A stretch of 64,000 nucleotides of DNA from Sitta carolinensis (lineage: Eukaryota > Chordata > Aves > Passeriformes > Sittidae). The DNA lies in contig JAVUNC010000019.1 of NCBI GenBank assembly GCA_032173965.1, positions 10,589,234-10,653,233 on the forward strand. Reading direction: 5' to 3'. This document shows positions 37,801 to 48,729 of the stretch, piece after piece (within the stretch, counting starts at the first letter, position 1; each line of letters begins with the position of its first letter). Both the position numbers and the translations under genes were made by a program. Below the pieces are notes generated by a model that saw nothing but the letters and a program-made list of their open reading frames with translations, ran no database searches and had not been told where the DNA came from.

Positions 37801-40800
37801 TGATACAAAGCTGAACAAAAAGGCTAAAAGAGTTAACTCCTTGCAAATTACACACAAATCAGCTAATTTCACCCAAGCGAGGGGCTCAGAGCAAATGCTT
37901 GCCATAGCTCAAAAGAGTCTCTCACAAGCAAAATCTGAGTCTATCATTCCTAGAGAATCGGGGTAAAGGAGATTCTTTACAAGCAGGGAGGTATTTATTC
38001 CTCAAAGAAGAGCTGAAGCAATGAAGAAAACAGGAACAAATCTGCTCTCTCTGGTTAAATGTTGGGATGTGACAATATAAACCTGAAAAAAAAGAGATGC
38101 GTGTAATAACCTAGAAAGGGTATCAGTTAACAAAGTAAGTATTTTTGCAAACAGCAAAACCAGGAAAGCCATCAGAGGACAAAGAGTCCGGGCACGTGGT
38201 TGGGATGTGCTATTCCCTGTCCACTGTTCATTTTTGGAAAAGTGCTTCCTTCCTCTGGGAGGGTTTAGAGCACAGCAAGCTGCAAAATCACTGCCGAGGG
38301 GAGCCTGAGGAGTGAAGGACCCAGAGACTTTAGTGCTGCAGATGGGGATTTTTACATCCATATCTTTACCCACGGGTATATGGGTATATTTTACAAGGAA
38401 CCAAGACACCTGGCTGATTTTCAAACTGTGTGCCTTGGCTTTGTATCTGCAATAGTTTTATAGCACAGCTGGAGGAAGAGAAACTCAGAATCAAGAAAAG
38501 GAGCAGGACAAAATATGGCAGAAAATAAGGTCTTACAAGATAGCACAAAATGAAAAGTAATTTGTTTCACAAATGGATTGTGAGAGAAAGAGCCAGCAGA
38601 GGATCAAGGCATAAAAGGAGCATCTGGAAATAAAAGGACTGTAGTGTGAGACATAAATGAGTCTGTGCTCACAGTGGGAGAATGTGCAGAGGCAGGTGTT
38701 GGAGCTGGAGCTTTGAAATAAGCTGACAGAAGAAGGCAGAGAGAAATACACCCGAGGAATGCCAGTTAAATGCCAGGAGCAGTGAGACGTTGTCCTGGAG
38801 CCCTACAGCATTTGGGGACAGAAAAGCTACAAAGTGGTCTCCAAATAAGATCTCAGGAATGCCAGGCAGCCTGACTTCTGTCTGCACCAGGCAAAATTGG
38901 CAGAAACTCCTCTGAAAGGTGGAGCCAGAGCCCCAGGGGGAGGTAGGACACACCAGTGAAGAATCAGCAGGGTTTTTCCAAAAGATCCAAGCCTGGCAAA
39001 TGTACAGGATTTCTTTGCATTGATCAACAGGCATGTCAGCAGAGGAGACACCATCTCAGTCTCCTTATCAAACACTCCTTAAGAAACTAACCTGCCCTAG
39101 GATAAGAAGGAAGTCTCAGCATGTGTAAATAGTTAAAAAGCCAGGAAGAAGAGAGGGGATGCAAGTGCTCCATTATGACAAGGGTGGGGCCTGTGCTTGG
39201 ATTTTTGTGCTTTTCAGTACATTTATAAATAATCTGTGAAGGGAGCAAGTGGGGAGGTGATACTGAATCTGGCAGAGATGAGGTCCAAGTGTGGAGACTT
39301 TGCAGAAGGAGCTGAAGGACTCTTGACTGGATGAGAGAATCAGAAGACAGAATTTCAGGGCAGATAAATCTAAATAGAGAAACAATTTAAACTTCTCATT
39401 TGAAATGGAGGCTCTGAGCTGACCACAGCTACTCAGTAGGAAGATTTTGACAGATAAACACAGTTTTGCTGTAGGCAAACATCCACAGAGCAATGCGTAG
39501 TGGCCAGGGAAGCAAGAGGAAAATTAAGAATTCGTAGGTTAAACCTCAGATGTCACCCCCCCACACTTCCCCATCATCTCTTTGAAGTCGACCTCCCATT
39601 AGCAACCTTCCTTTTCTCTGATAGAGATGAGATTCCACTTCTTTGTGCTAACAGTGAGGCAGAGATTTCATCTCTGGTGCTCCAGGGGGAAAATCATCTG
39701 GCATTTCGTTCAGGTTTTTTCTAAGCCATTACAGATATTTGAATTTGAGAACTACTCTACTGACAAATTTTACCCAGGTAAACCCTCCAAAAACCTTCAC
39801 TGTGAACAAATGTATGCAAAAATACATATATATTTTTTCTACTATTGTCTGCTTTCTCCAAAGACTCCTTTTGTACCTTGTCCTTTTACTGAATTGGCTC
39901 AAAGATGCTTTGGCAGATTTCCAGATTGTTGGGGGTTTTTTTATGAAAATGGCTTTTTTAATTATTTTTATGCTTGTGCAGTCTGCTTCTTTTATTGTAT
40001 TTTCTACAATCTTTCAGAGGTTGTGCTTCCCTACCACTCTCTTTGAAGACAATTTTAATGGCATTATTTCTAGCAGCCTCCCTGTATCCTACAGTTCAAT
40101 CCTGCCAGCTCACTCCTGGTTTTCCTAGCAGGTAGTGTGCATTTGCTGAGAGTCTAGTGATGGTTCCTTAAATAGCTGCCTTGAGTCCTGCAGGGAATAA
40201 AAAATGCATCTTCTTTCTTGGATAGTTACCCATTGGAAACTGGATCCAGCTCTGGTAGGTTTCTGGGTGCTTCCTGTTCTGACCCAGGGGCACCACACTG
40301 TCTTCTGCAAACTGTCTCAGCCTAAGTTTCAGAGCAGATCCAGCAAGCTCCCTGTACCCAAGCCACAAGTGGGGGGGGGGTTGCCAGTAGGTTCATTTAT
40401 CAGCTGCTGAATGAAGTAATTTTTTATTATTTTTGGGAATTTTACTGTGGCAATATGTCCTGGAATGCCACTTTTACCCCTGGACCAATTGTTCCTGCCA
40501 CCTGGGTCTCCCCTGTGAGAGCCTTGGTGCTGGGATCAGAGCAGGATTTTGGTCCTTATGGATTGAACATCACCTGCTGCCAGGCTTAATCTACCATTGC
40601 AGCTTGAGCCAAAGCTTTATTACCATGCAGTGCTGATGTTCATCAGGAGACTGACACCTTGTGCTCCTTCTTGATTTTTAGATTTTCATAGGTTGTATAG
40701 AAATACATACAGACACATTTCTCTGTCTCATGAGAGTGTGTATGTTTATATACATGTGCATTTGTGTGCATTTGATGTTTTGTGTTTCTCCACACTCTCC

Positions 40801-43800
40801 ACACAGGACTCTGGACAATGGGGTAAGGAAACGCCAGGGGAACAACATCCTGGCAGATTCCTCAGAAACCCCTTAGGATCTCAGGGCTATTTGCACATGT
40901 GGGCTAATTGGATTCCCTTGTTTTCCTTCCAAGGAGCAAGGAGAAAGTGTCATGGCTCTGTCTCCTCCTTGAGACTGGTGGCAGTGGCCAGTGCTGAGTA
41001 AGCCATGGGAGAAGGACTTTGACACTGGAGGGAGCAGGGAGTGACAGCAACACAGGATTTCAAGCTGGCATCACTGCTTTTGGTGGTGGTGTTGGCCAGG
41101 AGAGCCAGATTTGTTTTCTGATCATTGCTGGTCTTTCCACTCGAGAGTCCCAATGTTTATGGGGTGGGCTCTGCATGGGATTGCACCGCTGTGGCACCAG
41201 CTTGATCCAGAGCCATTTCCTCCTCTCCAGGATGCTGCCTCCTTCAATTTCCCTCTAAAATCCCTGGTTTGCCCAATTCAAACGCTGCTGCTGTGACAGG
41301 TTTGCAGCCACTGTAACCCAGGCTGTGCTCGTGGCAGGTTTGGACGGAAGGCCATGCTCCAGCTGTCCCTGGTGTGCTCCGTGGGTTTTGGGATGCTGAG
41401 CGCCGCCTCCGTGTCCTACATGATGCTGGCCCTCACACGGACCCTCACCGGGGTGGCCCTCAGTGGCCTCTCCCTGATTGTCCTGCCTTTGGGTGAGTGA
41501 GGGGGCTCTGCTGGCAGGGGTGGGAAGGGACTTGTCTACCAGGCAGGGCAGAGTTAGTAGGAACAGGGGTCTGGAAATCACTGCGTGTGCAATTTCCCTC
41601 TTGCAAGGATCCCAGAATTACAATTTGCCGTCAGTCTAATTAATTTTTAACAGTCTGCTCAAAACAACCACTTGTTAGTACTTCTGTTGCGACAAGCCTA
41701 CCGAATTCCTGTCAAGTATCATCAGTAGCACAAAACAAAAAATCTGTATTCCAAAGTCTCTGCCCCTTTCCTCTTGATGCAAAGTTCTCACCTTTCAAGC
41801 ACACACTGCTAGGACAATTCAGCAGCATTGCCCTGTCCTCAGCACGAGAGGATGGTGTGTCATTTACAGGGTGTTTCTACTTCCCCAGTTTCGAGTTTGC
41901 TCACAGTTATTCCTAAATTGCCAATCTGTATTTTACAATGAGAAGAACTACCAAAAATTTTTTTAAAAAATCACACAGAACTCGGCAAAACCAAAGCTCA
42001 AGAATTTAGGTAATTACATAATAAAAAAAAAACCCTCCAAATTTCAGGATATCCAGTAAACCACTGGATGATTTTGTAGATACAAAATATTTGGGACATA
42101 CTGGGCAAAAAGTGTTGTACCCAAGAACAAATTACAGTTGCAGCAGAAATTTCCAGGATTTTTGGCAGATCTAGCCAAAAGCAAGCTAAAATGGCTTCAG
42201 TACTGGAAAAGCACTCACAAGACCTGACAAATCCCAAGGCCTACTGCGTTTGTTAGTTTTTATAAAGGCTGATTCCTGCAAGTCATAGAACTTGGGAGGG
42301 ACATTTCTGATTGTTAGAGGTTTAGCAAGATGTCCAAACCTTCAGAGGAAAACTGGCTTTTAGTTCACATCCACAAACAAGGAGACCCTCATCCAGCTTT
42401 ACATGTGTGCTGCTGCCTGCTCTGGGTGGATTCTATGTGAACAACAATTCTTCTCAAGACATTTCTTTAATCTGAAATAATGACTGGACAGAGAAATGGG
42501 AAACTGCAGGCAAGATGGTTAGAGGAAAAAAAATCTGGCTAATGAAGAAGACCAATTGAATGCTATTGAATGGGAAAAAAAAAACAAAACAAAAAACAAA
42601 CAAACAAAAAAAAAAACCACTCTGTCACCAAGAGTGATTTTAGCACTGTAGCACTGTTTGTTAACACATGTCCAGTATTTTTTTCTTAAAGTTTTATTTT
42701 AGTGGCATACAGCTTTGCAAGAGCTTAACTACTGTGGGTGAACATTTTAAATGTTCCAAATACCAGAAATACTCCAAACATTCCAGACAGTGGTGCTTTG
42801 TGAAGGAGAAAACCAGGGATGTTCCCTTGCTTTGCCCTCATTAAAAAAGCCCTGCAGGCCCTCCCTTGCTGGAGAAATCCTGTGTGTCCCAGCTGAATGC
42901 TGCCTCCCTCTTCCAGGCATGGAGTGGGTGGACGTCCAGCACCGCACCTTCACCGGGATCCTGAGCAGCATCTTCTGGAGCGTTGGGAACATGCTGCTGG
43001 CCCTGGCAGCATACCTGGTGCGGGAATGGCACTGGCTGCTGGTGGCTGTGACAGGACCTTGTGTCCTCAGCATCATCTGCCTGTGGTGAGTGCAGCCCCC
43101 AGCAAGGAAGCACGCTGGGATTTGGCCCCTCTGTGGATCCTAGAGTTCACTCAGCAACCTTAGGATGAGCAGGACTCCTCTGTGTCCTGTACCCAGATTG
43201 CCCAAGCATGGTAGCTCTGGAAAACTGGAGGGGCCTGGGTTTGGTGGCTCCAGCAAGACCAGGAGCCAAGGTTATGTCACAGTTTTGAGGACAAGGAGGA
43301 GGCAGGACTGAGCTGGGGCATTTGGATGACAGGTGGAAGCAGGATTTGGTACCACCAGCTCTGTCAGATGTGGCTCAGAGTAAAGAAAAGAGATTCCAAT
43401 AAAGGAAGACACAACCAGATCCAGGTTTTAATCCTTAGTAAACCCAAGATAAAAATTTTATCCATTTTATGTGCCCACCTCACTGGGAAGGATACTGTTG
43501 GCACCAAATTTTCCATGAAAGACATTGACACCTTCAGGCTAGGTCAGGTTCATTTATCTCTGCACTTCCCAAGGCTTTTCCCAGGAGTGTAACCATCCTG
43601 ATGGGCCAAATACAGGTGCTTTCTATGGGAAATTTACCCCCTGTAGCCTTATTTAAGAAATACCTCACATCTCCTAAGCCTTAAAATGGGAGACGGTTAA
43701 TTTAATCAAAGAAACTTTAATTTATATTTTTTCCATGCAGTAATAGAAACAAGAGTACAGAGTTGATCCACTGACAGTGTAAAGAGTAACTTCTAGTATT

Positions 43801-46800
43801 TCACTGATCAAGTCCAACACAACTAAAATACATGTTCTGCTGGCTTTTTTAGTTCAAATTGTTTTGCTCTCTTTCTAGGAAAACCAGCCATAAAAAACTG
43901 AGTCCTTGGAAGTGCTGAAATTGACAGATACATTTGGACCCACCCTTTTCATCATAACTCTTTGATTTTTCTTCTTATGTTACTATCTTTTATGGAGAGT
44001 AGTTCTCCAACAAATTATACTCTAGTCTTCAAGTACCCATAAGGTCAGTGACTGAGGAAATTGAAAGTCTCTGAAGTATGGAATTAAAATCTAATTTAGC
44101 ACTCTGTAGATATTATTGACACAATATCAGAACTCAGTGGAGACATTAGACAACCAAAAGACACGGTATTACTCTCTAGAGACAGTGGCAATGAGTGCAA
44201 AATACTATCTTTCCTTCTTTATATTTCCCAAGGCTGTAAGGTTGTGGGAAGGAGAAAACTTTCAGCAAGACCAGTTCACAAACATTGGATTGTAGGGCTC
44301 TGGTCTCAGACCATTCTAGTGGGACACTCCAGTGTGCAGAAGGCTTTGATTATTGTGGAAACCATTCTAGCAACTAAAAAAGTATGTATAGAGTTCACTG
44401 AGTCCTTTCTACATTGTGGTTTTTAATATCTGACAATTTCAAAGTTTAAAGATCCCCAGAAAGCACAAATGTGTAAATAGAAACTGCCTAGGGCCAGTTT
44501 TAACTGACAAGAGTTTGAAACTTCAACCAGCTCAGCCTTTAGGGGTAGAAGAGCACACACATGTCAAAAGAGTTCCCCGCTACTCTTCCCATGCACCACA
44601 ATTGTTGTTTTTAGCTGAGGTGGAAGTCTCATGGAGAAGATGCTAGAGCCATGTGTATGGGGTGGAAAACAGGCAGCTCCAACAGGAACAGTCTCCTCTC
44701 CTTGCCCCTGCAGGTGGGTCCCAGAGTCTGCCCGGTGGCTCATAGCCAAGGGCAAAGTGAAGCAAGCCCACAGGCACCTGCTCAGATGTGCCAGAATGAA
44801 TGGAAGGAAAGACTTTGCTGTCTCACCAGAGGTAAGGAACTGGAGATCCAGACACACGTTCTTCTTTTCCCACTTTGTCTCTCTGTGTTTTGCTTCTGTT
44901 TGACACCTGGAGTAATGCATAGCCTGCAGGGTGGTCTGTGGAGCACTGTGGGCACTCTGCTCCAGAAAGCAGAAATTCACTCCTAAAGATAAAGCATCAG
45001 CTCAGCTCCCATAAGGCCAGAAATCCCATCCATTAGGTGGAGTGTCTTTCCACTTATTTTTGCTATGGCAAGAGGCCTCAGTGGACTGGACAATGCAGTA
45101 AATACACAGCGAGTAGAACTTATTAACTCTGCTGGTACTTACCCCTCAATCAATTACCAAAAGGCTTTTTGGACAAGCACTCTCCTCTTCTTCACAGGCA
45201 GGGCTACCTTCTCCATGCCTGACTTTTTAGGTATTCTGTATTTATATAAGTAGATGGATAAAAAATTACTCTTTAAAAGAATGCACTCCTAAGAACAAAG
45301 CTCAGTGTTAGCTCTTCATCCAACAGCAGGCAGCCACATGGGGAAGAGGGTGGAACTGGCCAACACTGACTTTTCCATCTGCCATTTCTCTGCAGACCTC
45401 TCTGCTACATGGGGCATGTAGGTGAGAGGGAACAAGGAGCCATGAGAAGAAAAAGAGGTCTAAAATAGCAGGCAATCTGTAAAGTTGTAGGAAGACATGC
45501 CTCTAACAATGTATGCTCAGAGAATGGTTCTGCAAAGGGAATGTATGGAAAATCCAAGGAGGATCTGAAGCTGGGAAGGGGAAAGTCCCCAGCCTCTCTG
45601 GGGTTTCATGTCTGCATCCTAAAAGTACAGCAACAGCAGCTGAGCCACTTCTTTCTTTCCATCTCTGCCAGGCCCTCACAAGGATGGCAACAGACCAAAA
45701 CATGGGAAGGAGTTACTCCTACATCAGCTTGTTCAGGACCCCGGTCCTGAGGAAGATCTCTCTGTGTTCTGGCGTGGTGTGGTAAGCAGTGTCACTTCAC
45801 AATTCACAGCAGGGAATTCATCCTGCAGTTCCCAGAGGGATTTTCCTTGGTCCCATCTCCACCGCTCCCTGCAGGTTTGGAGTTGCCTTCTCTTATTACG
45901 GCATGAGCATGAACCTGACTGGCTTTGGGCTCAGCATCTACCTCTCCCAGTTTGTGTTTGGCATCATTGAGATTCCAGCCAAGATGGTCATGTATGTGCT
46001 GGTGAACCGAATTGGCCGGCGGCAGAGCCAGGCATGGACGCTCATCCTGACCGGAGCCTGCATAGGAGCCAACATCGTCATTCCCAAGTGTGAGATGCTC
46101 TTCTGCTCCACACAGAAACTGCTAAAGGGGGAGGGGGTCCATTTTGTGCAATGCTGGAGAGGGAGAGCCATGGATTTATCCACAGGCCATTCTGTGTAGA
46201 GAAGTCCTCCACCTGAAGGCTGTCCATGAGACAAGGTCACTAATGTGGGCTAACCCTAATATCTGGTCACAGCAGATGGTTTTCAGTCACTGTCAAGTGA
46301 CTAATAAGGGTCCAGCAATGGAAAGGCACAGTGCCTATTTAATTATAGACTTTGTCCAATGGGAACTGTCAGGACCCATCCTGTCATCTGTTCAGCTCCC
46401 ACTTGGGCTAATACTTACTAAACCTACAGATCCAGCCTTTGGAGACAGCAGCTCCAGGGCTATGAAGCTCCCTGTTTTGTGTGTGGGAGCACTGAACCTT
46501 CTCCCTTTTTATACTGGGAAGTTTCTTCCTAGAGGCAGCTCATTGTCACAAATGCCTTTTCTTTCCCCCAGCCTTCACCTCCCTGCGTTCGGTAGTGGCC
46601 ATTATGGGCAAGGGTTGCTCAGAAGCTGCCTTCACCACCATCTTCTTGTACACCTCAGAGCTCTACCCCACCATTCTGAGGTAAGAGAGGCCACCCACCC
46701 TGACACCCAGGCCTGGGGGGCATGCTACCCTCAGGCTTCAGCCATCAGCACAGCAGGATACGCTGGTGACTACAATTCACAGAATTCACGGAATGACTAG

Positions 46801-48505
46801 GTTATCCAGCACCAGCCCCTTGCCTCTGGAACTAGCAGGTTCTAGGGATTTCATACACTCACAAGAGAGGAAGAAAGCCACCCTTTTTTTCACCTGGGTT
46901 GTGGGTGGTTAGGTTGTGCTGACAGGAAGATGAATGGGAAGGTAAGGAATATTCTGTGTGGGAAGATCTTTGCACTCCAAAAAGCACCTGTGCTTACTAA
47001 AGCCTTCATTCCCTGTGATAATCTGTCAGGAACTGTTAAAAGAACCTGAAAATAATACCTTGAAATATCAAGTTTTATAAGGGACACATACTACCACGTT
47101 TGAGAATCTTCTGCACATTGGATGATAGTAAAGCAGGGATTAACCAGCCTTTCAGGAGGAAAAACAGATCTTATTAGATATACCTGGGTAATGGTAACAT
47201 AACACCAGATTTAGCATTCGCATAGGTCAGTATGCAGCTGAGTCTGGTGGAGGGAATCACCTCACTGATTTCTTTGTGCAAGTTTGATAAAACCCTCATA
47301 AATCACAGCAGGCCTTGTGGCTTACTTCACTTCTGCCCCTTCCTGCCCAGAGTATCACCCTCTGACATTTAATCCTTCAGCTCTCAAAGGTCTGTTGCAT
47401 GTGGGGAATGATTCACATTTAAACCAAAGCAGTCACACTGATCTGGTACTTTCTATCACAGATCAGTTTGTATCTTTCCTGCTCAAAGACATTCACAAAG
47501 ACAAAATTGTTGGTTGCTTCTGCAGTACTTGTTCTGTATATGCACAAGCAGGTCCTGGGATCCCTGTCATCTGTGCAAAATGCCACCCACCCCCTCAAAA
47601 TTAGGTCTTATTTCTGGTCTCTTCTCCAAGGTGCCCTTCCTTGGAACAAAAGTGCTCACGGGTATCTTAGTGTATGCCACCTGCCTAGAAGTACCTGGGA
47701 GAAGGAGGAATTTGGATTTACTCTACGCAGGTTGGAAGACTCACTAGTCTTACTATTAGAAAATGCTCTCAGGCTTTTAGACATTTGAAGGGGAAACAGC
47801 TTTAGAACAGGTATTCTTAGTGTGGAACTGCAGCTTCTTTCTCATAATAGACATAAATCTATTTGTCACAGCAGCTACAGTTGATCTCTAGGAAATATGA
47901 CGATTTTAGGAAGATACGAAGAAAGAAATTAAACAAATGGCAGAGGAAAAAGCCAGGGGGAACAAAAGCCTCAGCACTTAGAGAAAATAGCGGGGAAAAG
48001 GGCAGAGGTCTGACATGACCCAAGTAGCCTTCTCTTTCCCGGGGTGGCCTGCACCTTTCCAGGCAGAATGGGATGGGGTACACCTCGTTCCTGGCACGCC
48101 TGGGGGGGGCCCTGGCCCCGCTGGTGTTCCTGCTGGACGAGGTGTGGCGGTGGCTGCCCGAGGTGACCTACTGCGCGGTGGCCGTGGGCAGCGGCGCCAC
48201 AGCATTCCTGCTGCCCGAGACGCTCAACGTGCGCCTGCCCGAGGGCATCGAGGACGTCGAGAAGCCACAGTGAGTGCCCTCCATCCTGCCTGGGATTCTG
48301 ACGAGGAGAGGGGACATCCCTCTCTGCCCCCTGCCATTCCCCGCCTGCGGGTGGCAGGGGAAGAAGGGACAACCCACTGGGGCTGTTGGCCTTCCCGCTT
48401 TTCTATCCGTCAGCCCAAACATGATTTTTTGTTCCTTCCAGAGTAAAAGTGCCACCAGCAGTCAGCGGTCCTGAGGGTGTGCCACTGCAGGCTGTCCTGA
48501 AGTGA
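34489..48505 (+). CDS. SLC22A7: Organic anion transporter SLC22A7 (OAT2), complete, 10 exons
   Basis: SLC22A7 is a plasma-membrane major-facilitator transporter that moves organic anions and nucleobase/nucleotide-type solutes in liver and kidney. Ten exons give 1629 coding bases (542 residues; human about 548). The start [17 protein letters not shown] parallels human MGFEELLEQVGGFGPFQ. Visible features: the first helix (about 15-40); a large extracellular loop with Cys81 and Cys107 and N-glycosylation sequons at N59, N94 and N101; [13 protein letters not shown] after helix 1; the family loop GDLSDRFGRK at 156-165; VPESARWL at 271-278; [17 protein letters not shown]; and [18 protein letters not shown] before helix 11. 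The inner exon lengths 104, 155, 169, 118, 110, 215, 109 and 207 follow the SLC22 pattern, and all junctions are GT-AG in consistent phase. No frame damage is seen. OAT2 is preferred over other SLC22 members because of the N-terminus and its neighbour TTBK1. Confidence 0.93.
36512..36560. repeat. (CTCTG)n simple repeat
   Basis: Imperfect pentamer units CTGCTCTGCTCTCCTCTGCT and onward, seen directly, interrupted once by TATT. Confidence 0.8.
36561..37078 (+). repeat. CR1 LINE fragment in SLC22A7 intron 1
   Basis: The recognisable CR1 order runs from GGAGCAGTTTTGGGCACC, through GGAGAGCCACAAGGATGGTG and GAAGGGTCTGGAGAGGAAGC, then GTTTAGGTTGGATATCAGAG, then GCACTGGAACAGGCTCCCCA, to GACTCGATGACCCTGATGGG and a CATTCCATGACAT end. 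About 0.5 kb, 5'-truncated, sense orientation relative to the gene. Confidence 0.92.
37316..37419 (+). CDS. SLC22A7: SLC22A7 exon 2
   Basis: 104 bases, codons 127-160 plus two bases of Arg161. The acceptor is TTGTGTTTCAG and the donor AG|GTCTGA. It encodes [10 protein letters not shown] and helix 2, up to the start of the GDLSDR loop; 104 bases is the usual length of this exon in SLC22 genes. Confidence 0.93.
37717..37742. repeat. (CA)n(A)n simple repeat
   Basis: Five CA units running into about 15 A residues, seen directly. Confidence 0.85.
40371..40380. repeat. G10 homopolymer
   Basis: Ten consecutive G residues after CACAAGT. A possible length-error site in sequencing; non-coding. Confidence 0.9.
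41338..41492 (+). CDS. SLC22A7: SLC22A7 exon 3
   Basis: 155 bases, the family-typical length. It completes Arg161 and continues [15 protein letters not shown] through helices 3-4 to LIVLPLG, ending phase 1 before GTGAGT. The conserved [11 protein letters not shown] segment is visible. Confidence 0.93.
41493..42916 (+). other. SLC22A7 intron 3
   Basis: 1.4 kb, AT-richer, with an A-rich repeat at 42574-42617. A weak CR1-like CATAGAACTTGGGAGGGAC at about 42285 is not long enough to call. Confidence 0.8.
42574..42617. repeat. A-rich low-complexity repeat (AAAAC units)
   Basis: Runs of A broken by single C residues, seen directly. Confidence 0.9.
42917..43085 (+). CDS. SLC22A7: SLC22A7 exon 4
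   Basis: 169 bases, the usual length of this SLC22 exon. It encodes [19 protein letters not shown] and helices 5-6, ending in a split Trp269 codon before GTGAGT. Confidence 0.93.
43086..44713 (+). other. SLC22A7 intron 4
   Basis: 1.6 kb with donor GTGAGT and acceptor CCCCTGCAG. Nothing else recognised. Confidence 0.8.
44714..44831 (+). CDS. SLC22A7: SLC22A7 exon 5
   Basis: 118 bases encoding [19 protein letters not shown] and the start of the large cytoplasmic loop ([21 protein letters not shown]), ending phase 0 before GTAAGG. Confidence 0.93.
44832..45671 (+). other. SLC22A7 intron 5
   Basis: 840 bases, GT-AG; nothing else recognised. Confidence 0.8.
45672..45781 (+). CDS. SLC22A7: SLC22A7 exon 6
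   Basis: 110 bases encoding the end of the cytoplasmic loop, [18 protein letters not shown] and the start of helix 7, ending in a split Trp345 codon before GTAAGC. Confidence 0.92.
45782..45874 (+). other. SLC22A7 intron 6 (93 bp)
   Basis: A very short GT-AG intron with acceptor CTCCCTGCAG. Frame and family alignment on both sides require it. Confidence 0.9.
45875..46089 (+). CDS. SLC22A7: SLC22A7 exon 7
   Basis: 215 bases, the family-typical length, encoding [19 protein letters not shown] through helices 7-9. The donor region reads AAGTGTGAGA with two overlapping GT dinucleotides. Only the second (GTGAGA after 46089) keeps frame with exon 8, giving [13 protein letters not shown]. Confidence 0.9.
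46090..46571 (+). other. SLC22A7 intron 7
   Basis: 482 bases with a pyrimidine-rich acceptor TTTCTTTCCCCCAG. Nothing else recognised. Confidence 0.85.
46572..46680 (+). CDS. SLC22A7: SLC22A7 exon 8
   Basis: 109 bases encoding [18 protein letters not shown], then [12 protein letters not shown], ending in split Arg453 before GTAAGA. The TSELYPT motif is characteristic of SLC22 transporters. Confidence 0.93.
46681..48062 (+). other. SLC22A7 intron 8
   Basis: 1.4 kb. A short CR1-end-like segment (CACGGAATGACTAGGTTATC) is at about 46776-46812. No exon seen. Confidence 0.75.
46776..46812 (-). repeat. Possible CR1 end fragment
   Basis: Thirty-odd bases resembling the reverse complement of a CR1 3' end (CAGAATTCACGGAATGACTAGG). 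The resemblance stops abruptly, so it may be chance. Confidence 0.35.
48063..48269 (+). CDS. SLC22A7: SLC22A7 exon 9
   Basis: 207 bases with high GC, encoding [19 protein letters not shown], helices 11-12 and the [19 protein letters not shown] stretch at the cytoplasmic end. It ends phase 2 before GTGAGT. Confidence 0.92.
48442..48505 (+). CDS. SLC22A7: SLC22A7 exon 10 (last coding)
   Basis: The acceptor is TTCCTTCCAG. The exon completes Gln522 and encodes a 20-residue tail [20 protein letters not shown], then TGA at 48503-48505. The tail does not resemble the human one and carries no PDZ-binding end that I can recognise. The exon is placed by phase and splice signal, so it is a little less certain than the others. 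Confidence 0.8.
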
Positions 48506-48702
48506 GAGGACAGCCACCGTGTAGGACTGCACAACTGAGCCATGCTCTGATCTGCCAGGGAAAGAGCCTTTATTGCCCATCGATCTCACTGCCAAGGGAA
48601 GTGGAGCTGGAGGAAGGAGGTGGATCGGGATAGCGGCTGGCAGCAGCTAACCCACTCCATAGTGTGGCCAGCAGCAAGGATGCAGAGTCTGACAGGGTGT
48701 GA

Positions 48703-48708
48703 AATAAA
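48703..48708 (+). terminator. SLC22A7: SLC22A7 poly(A) signal
   Basis: AATAAA in GTGAAATAAAGGCACC, 198 bases after the TGA, followed within about 40 bases by a GT-rich stretch (CCTTGTTGG). This suggests a 3' UTR of about 220 bases. Confidence 0.7.
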
Positions 48709-48729
48709 GGCACCTTGTGCAAAGCTCTT

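Larger units (their letters stand above)
37420..41337 (+). other. SLC22A7 intron 2
   Basis: About 3.9 kb, with a CA/A simple repeat (37717-37742) and a G10 run (40371-40380). No exon or recognisable transposon found. Confidence 0.8.

Noticed and set aside
42283..42345. CATAGAACTTGGGAGGGAC-like CR1 start in SLC22A7 intron 3
   Set aside because: Similarity covers under 25 bases and the following sequence does not follow the CR1 order.
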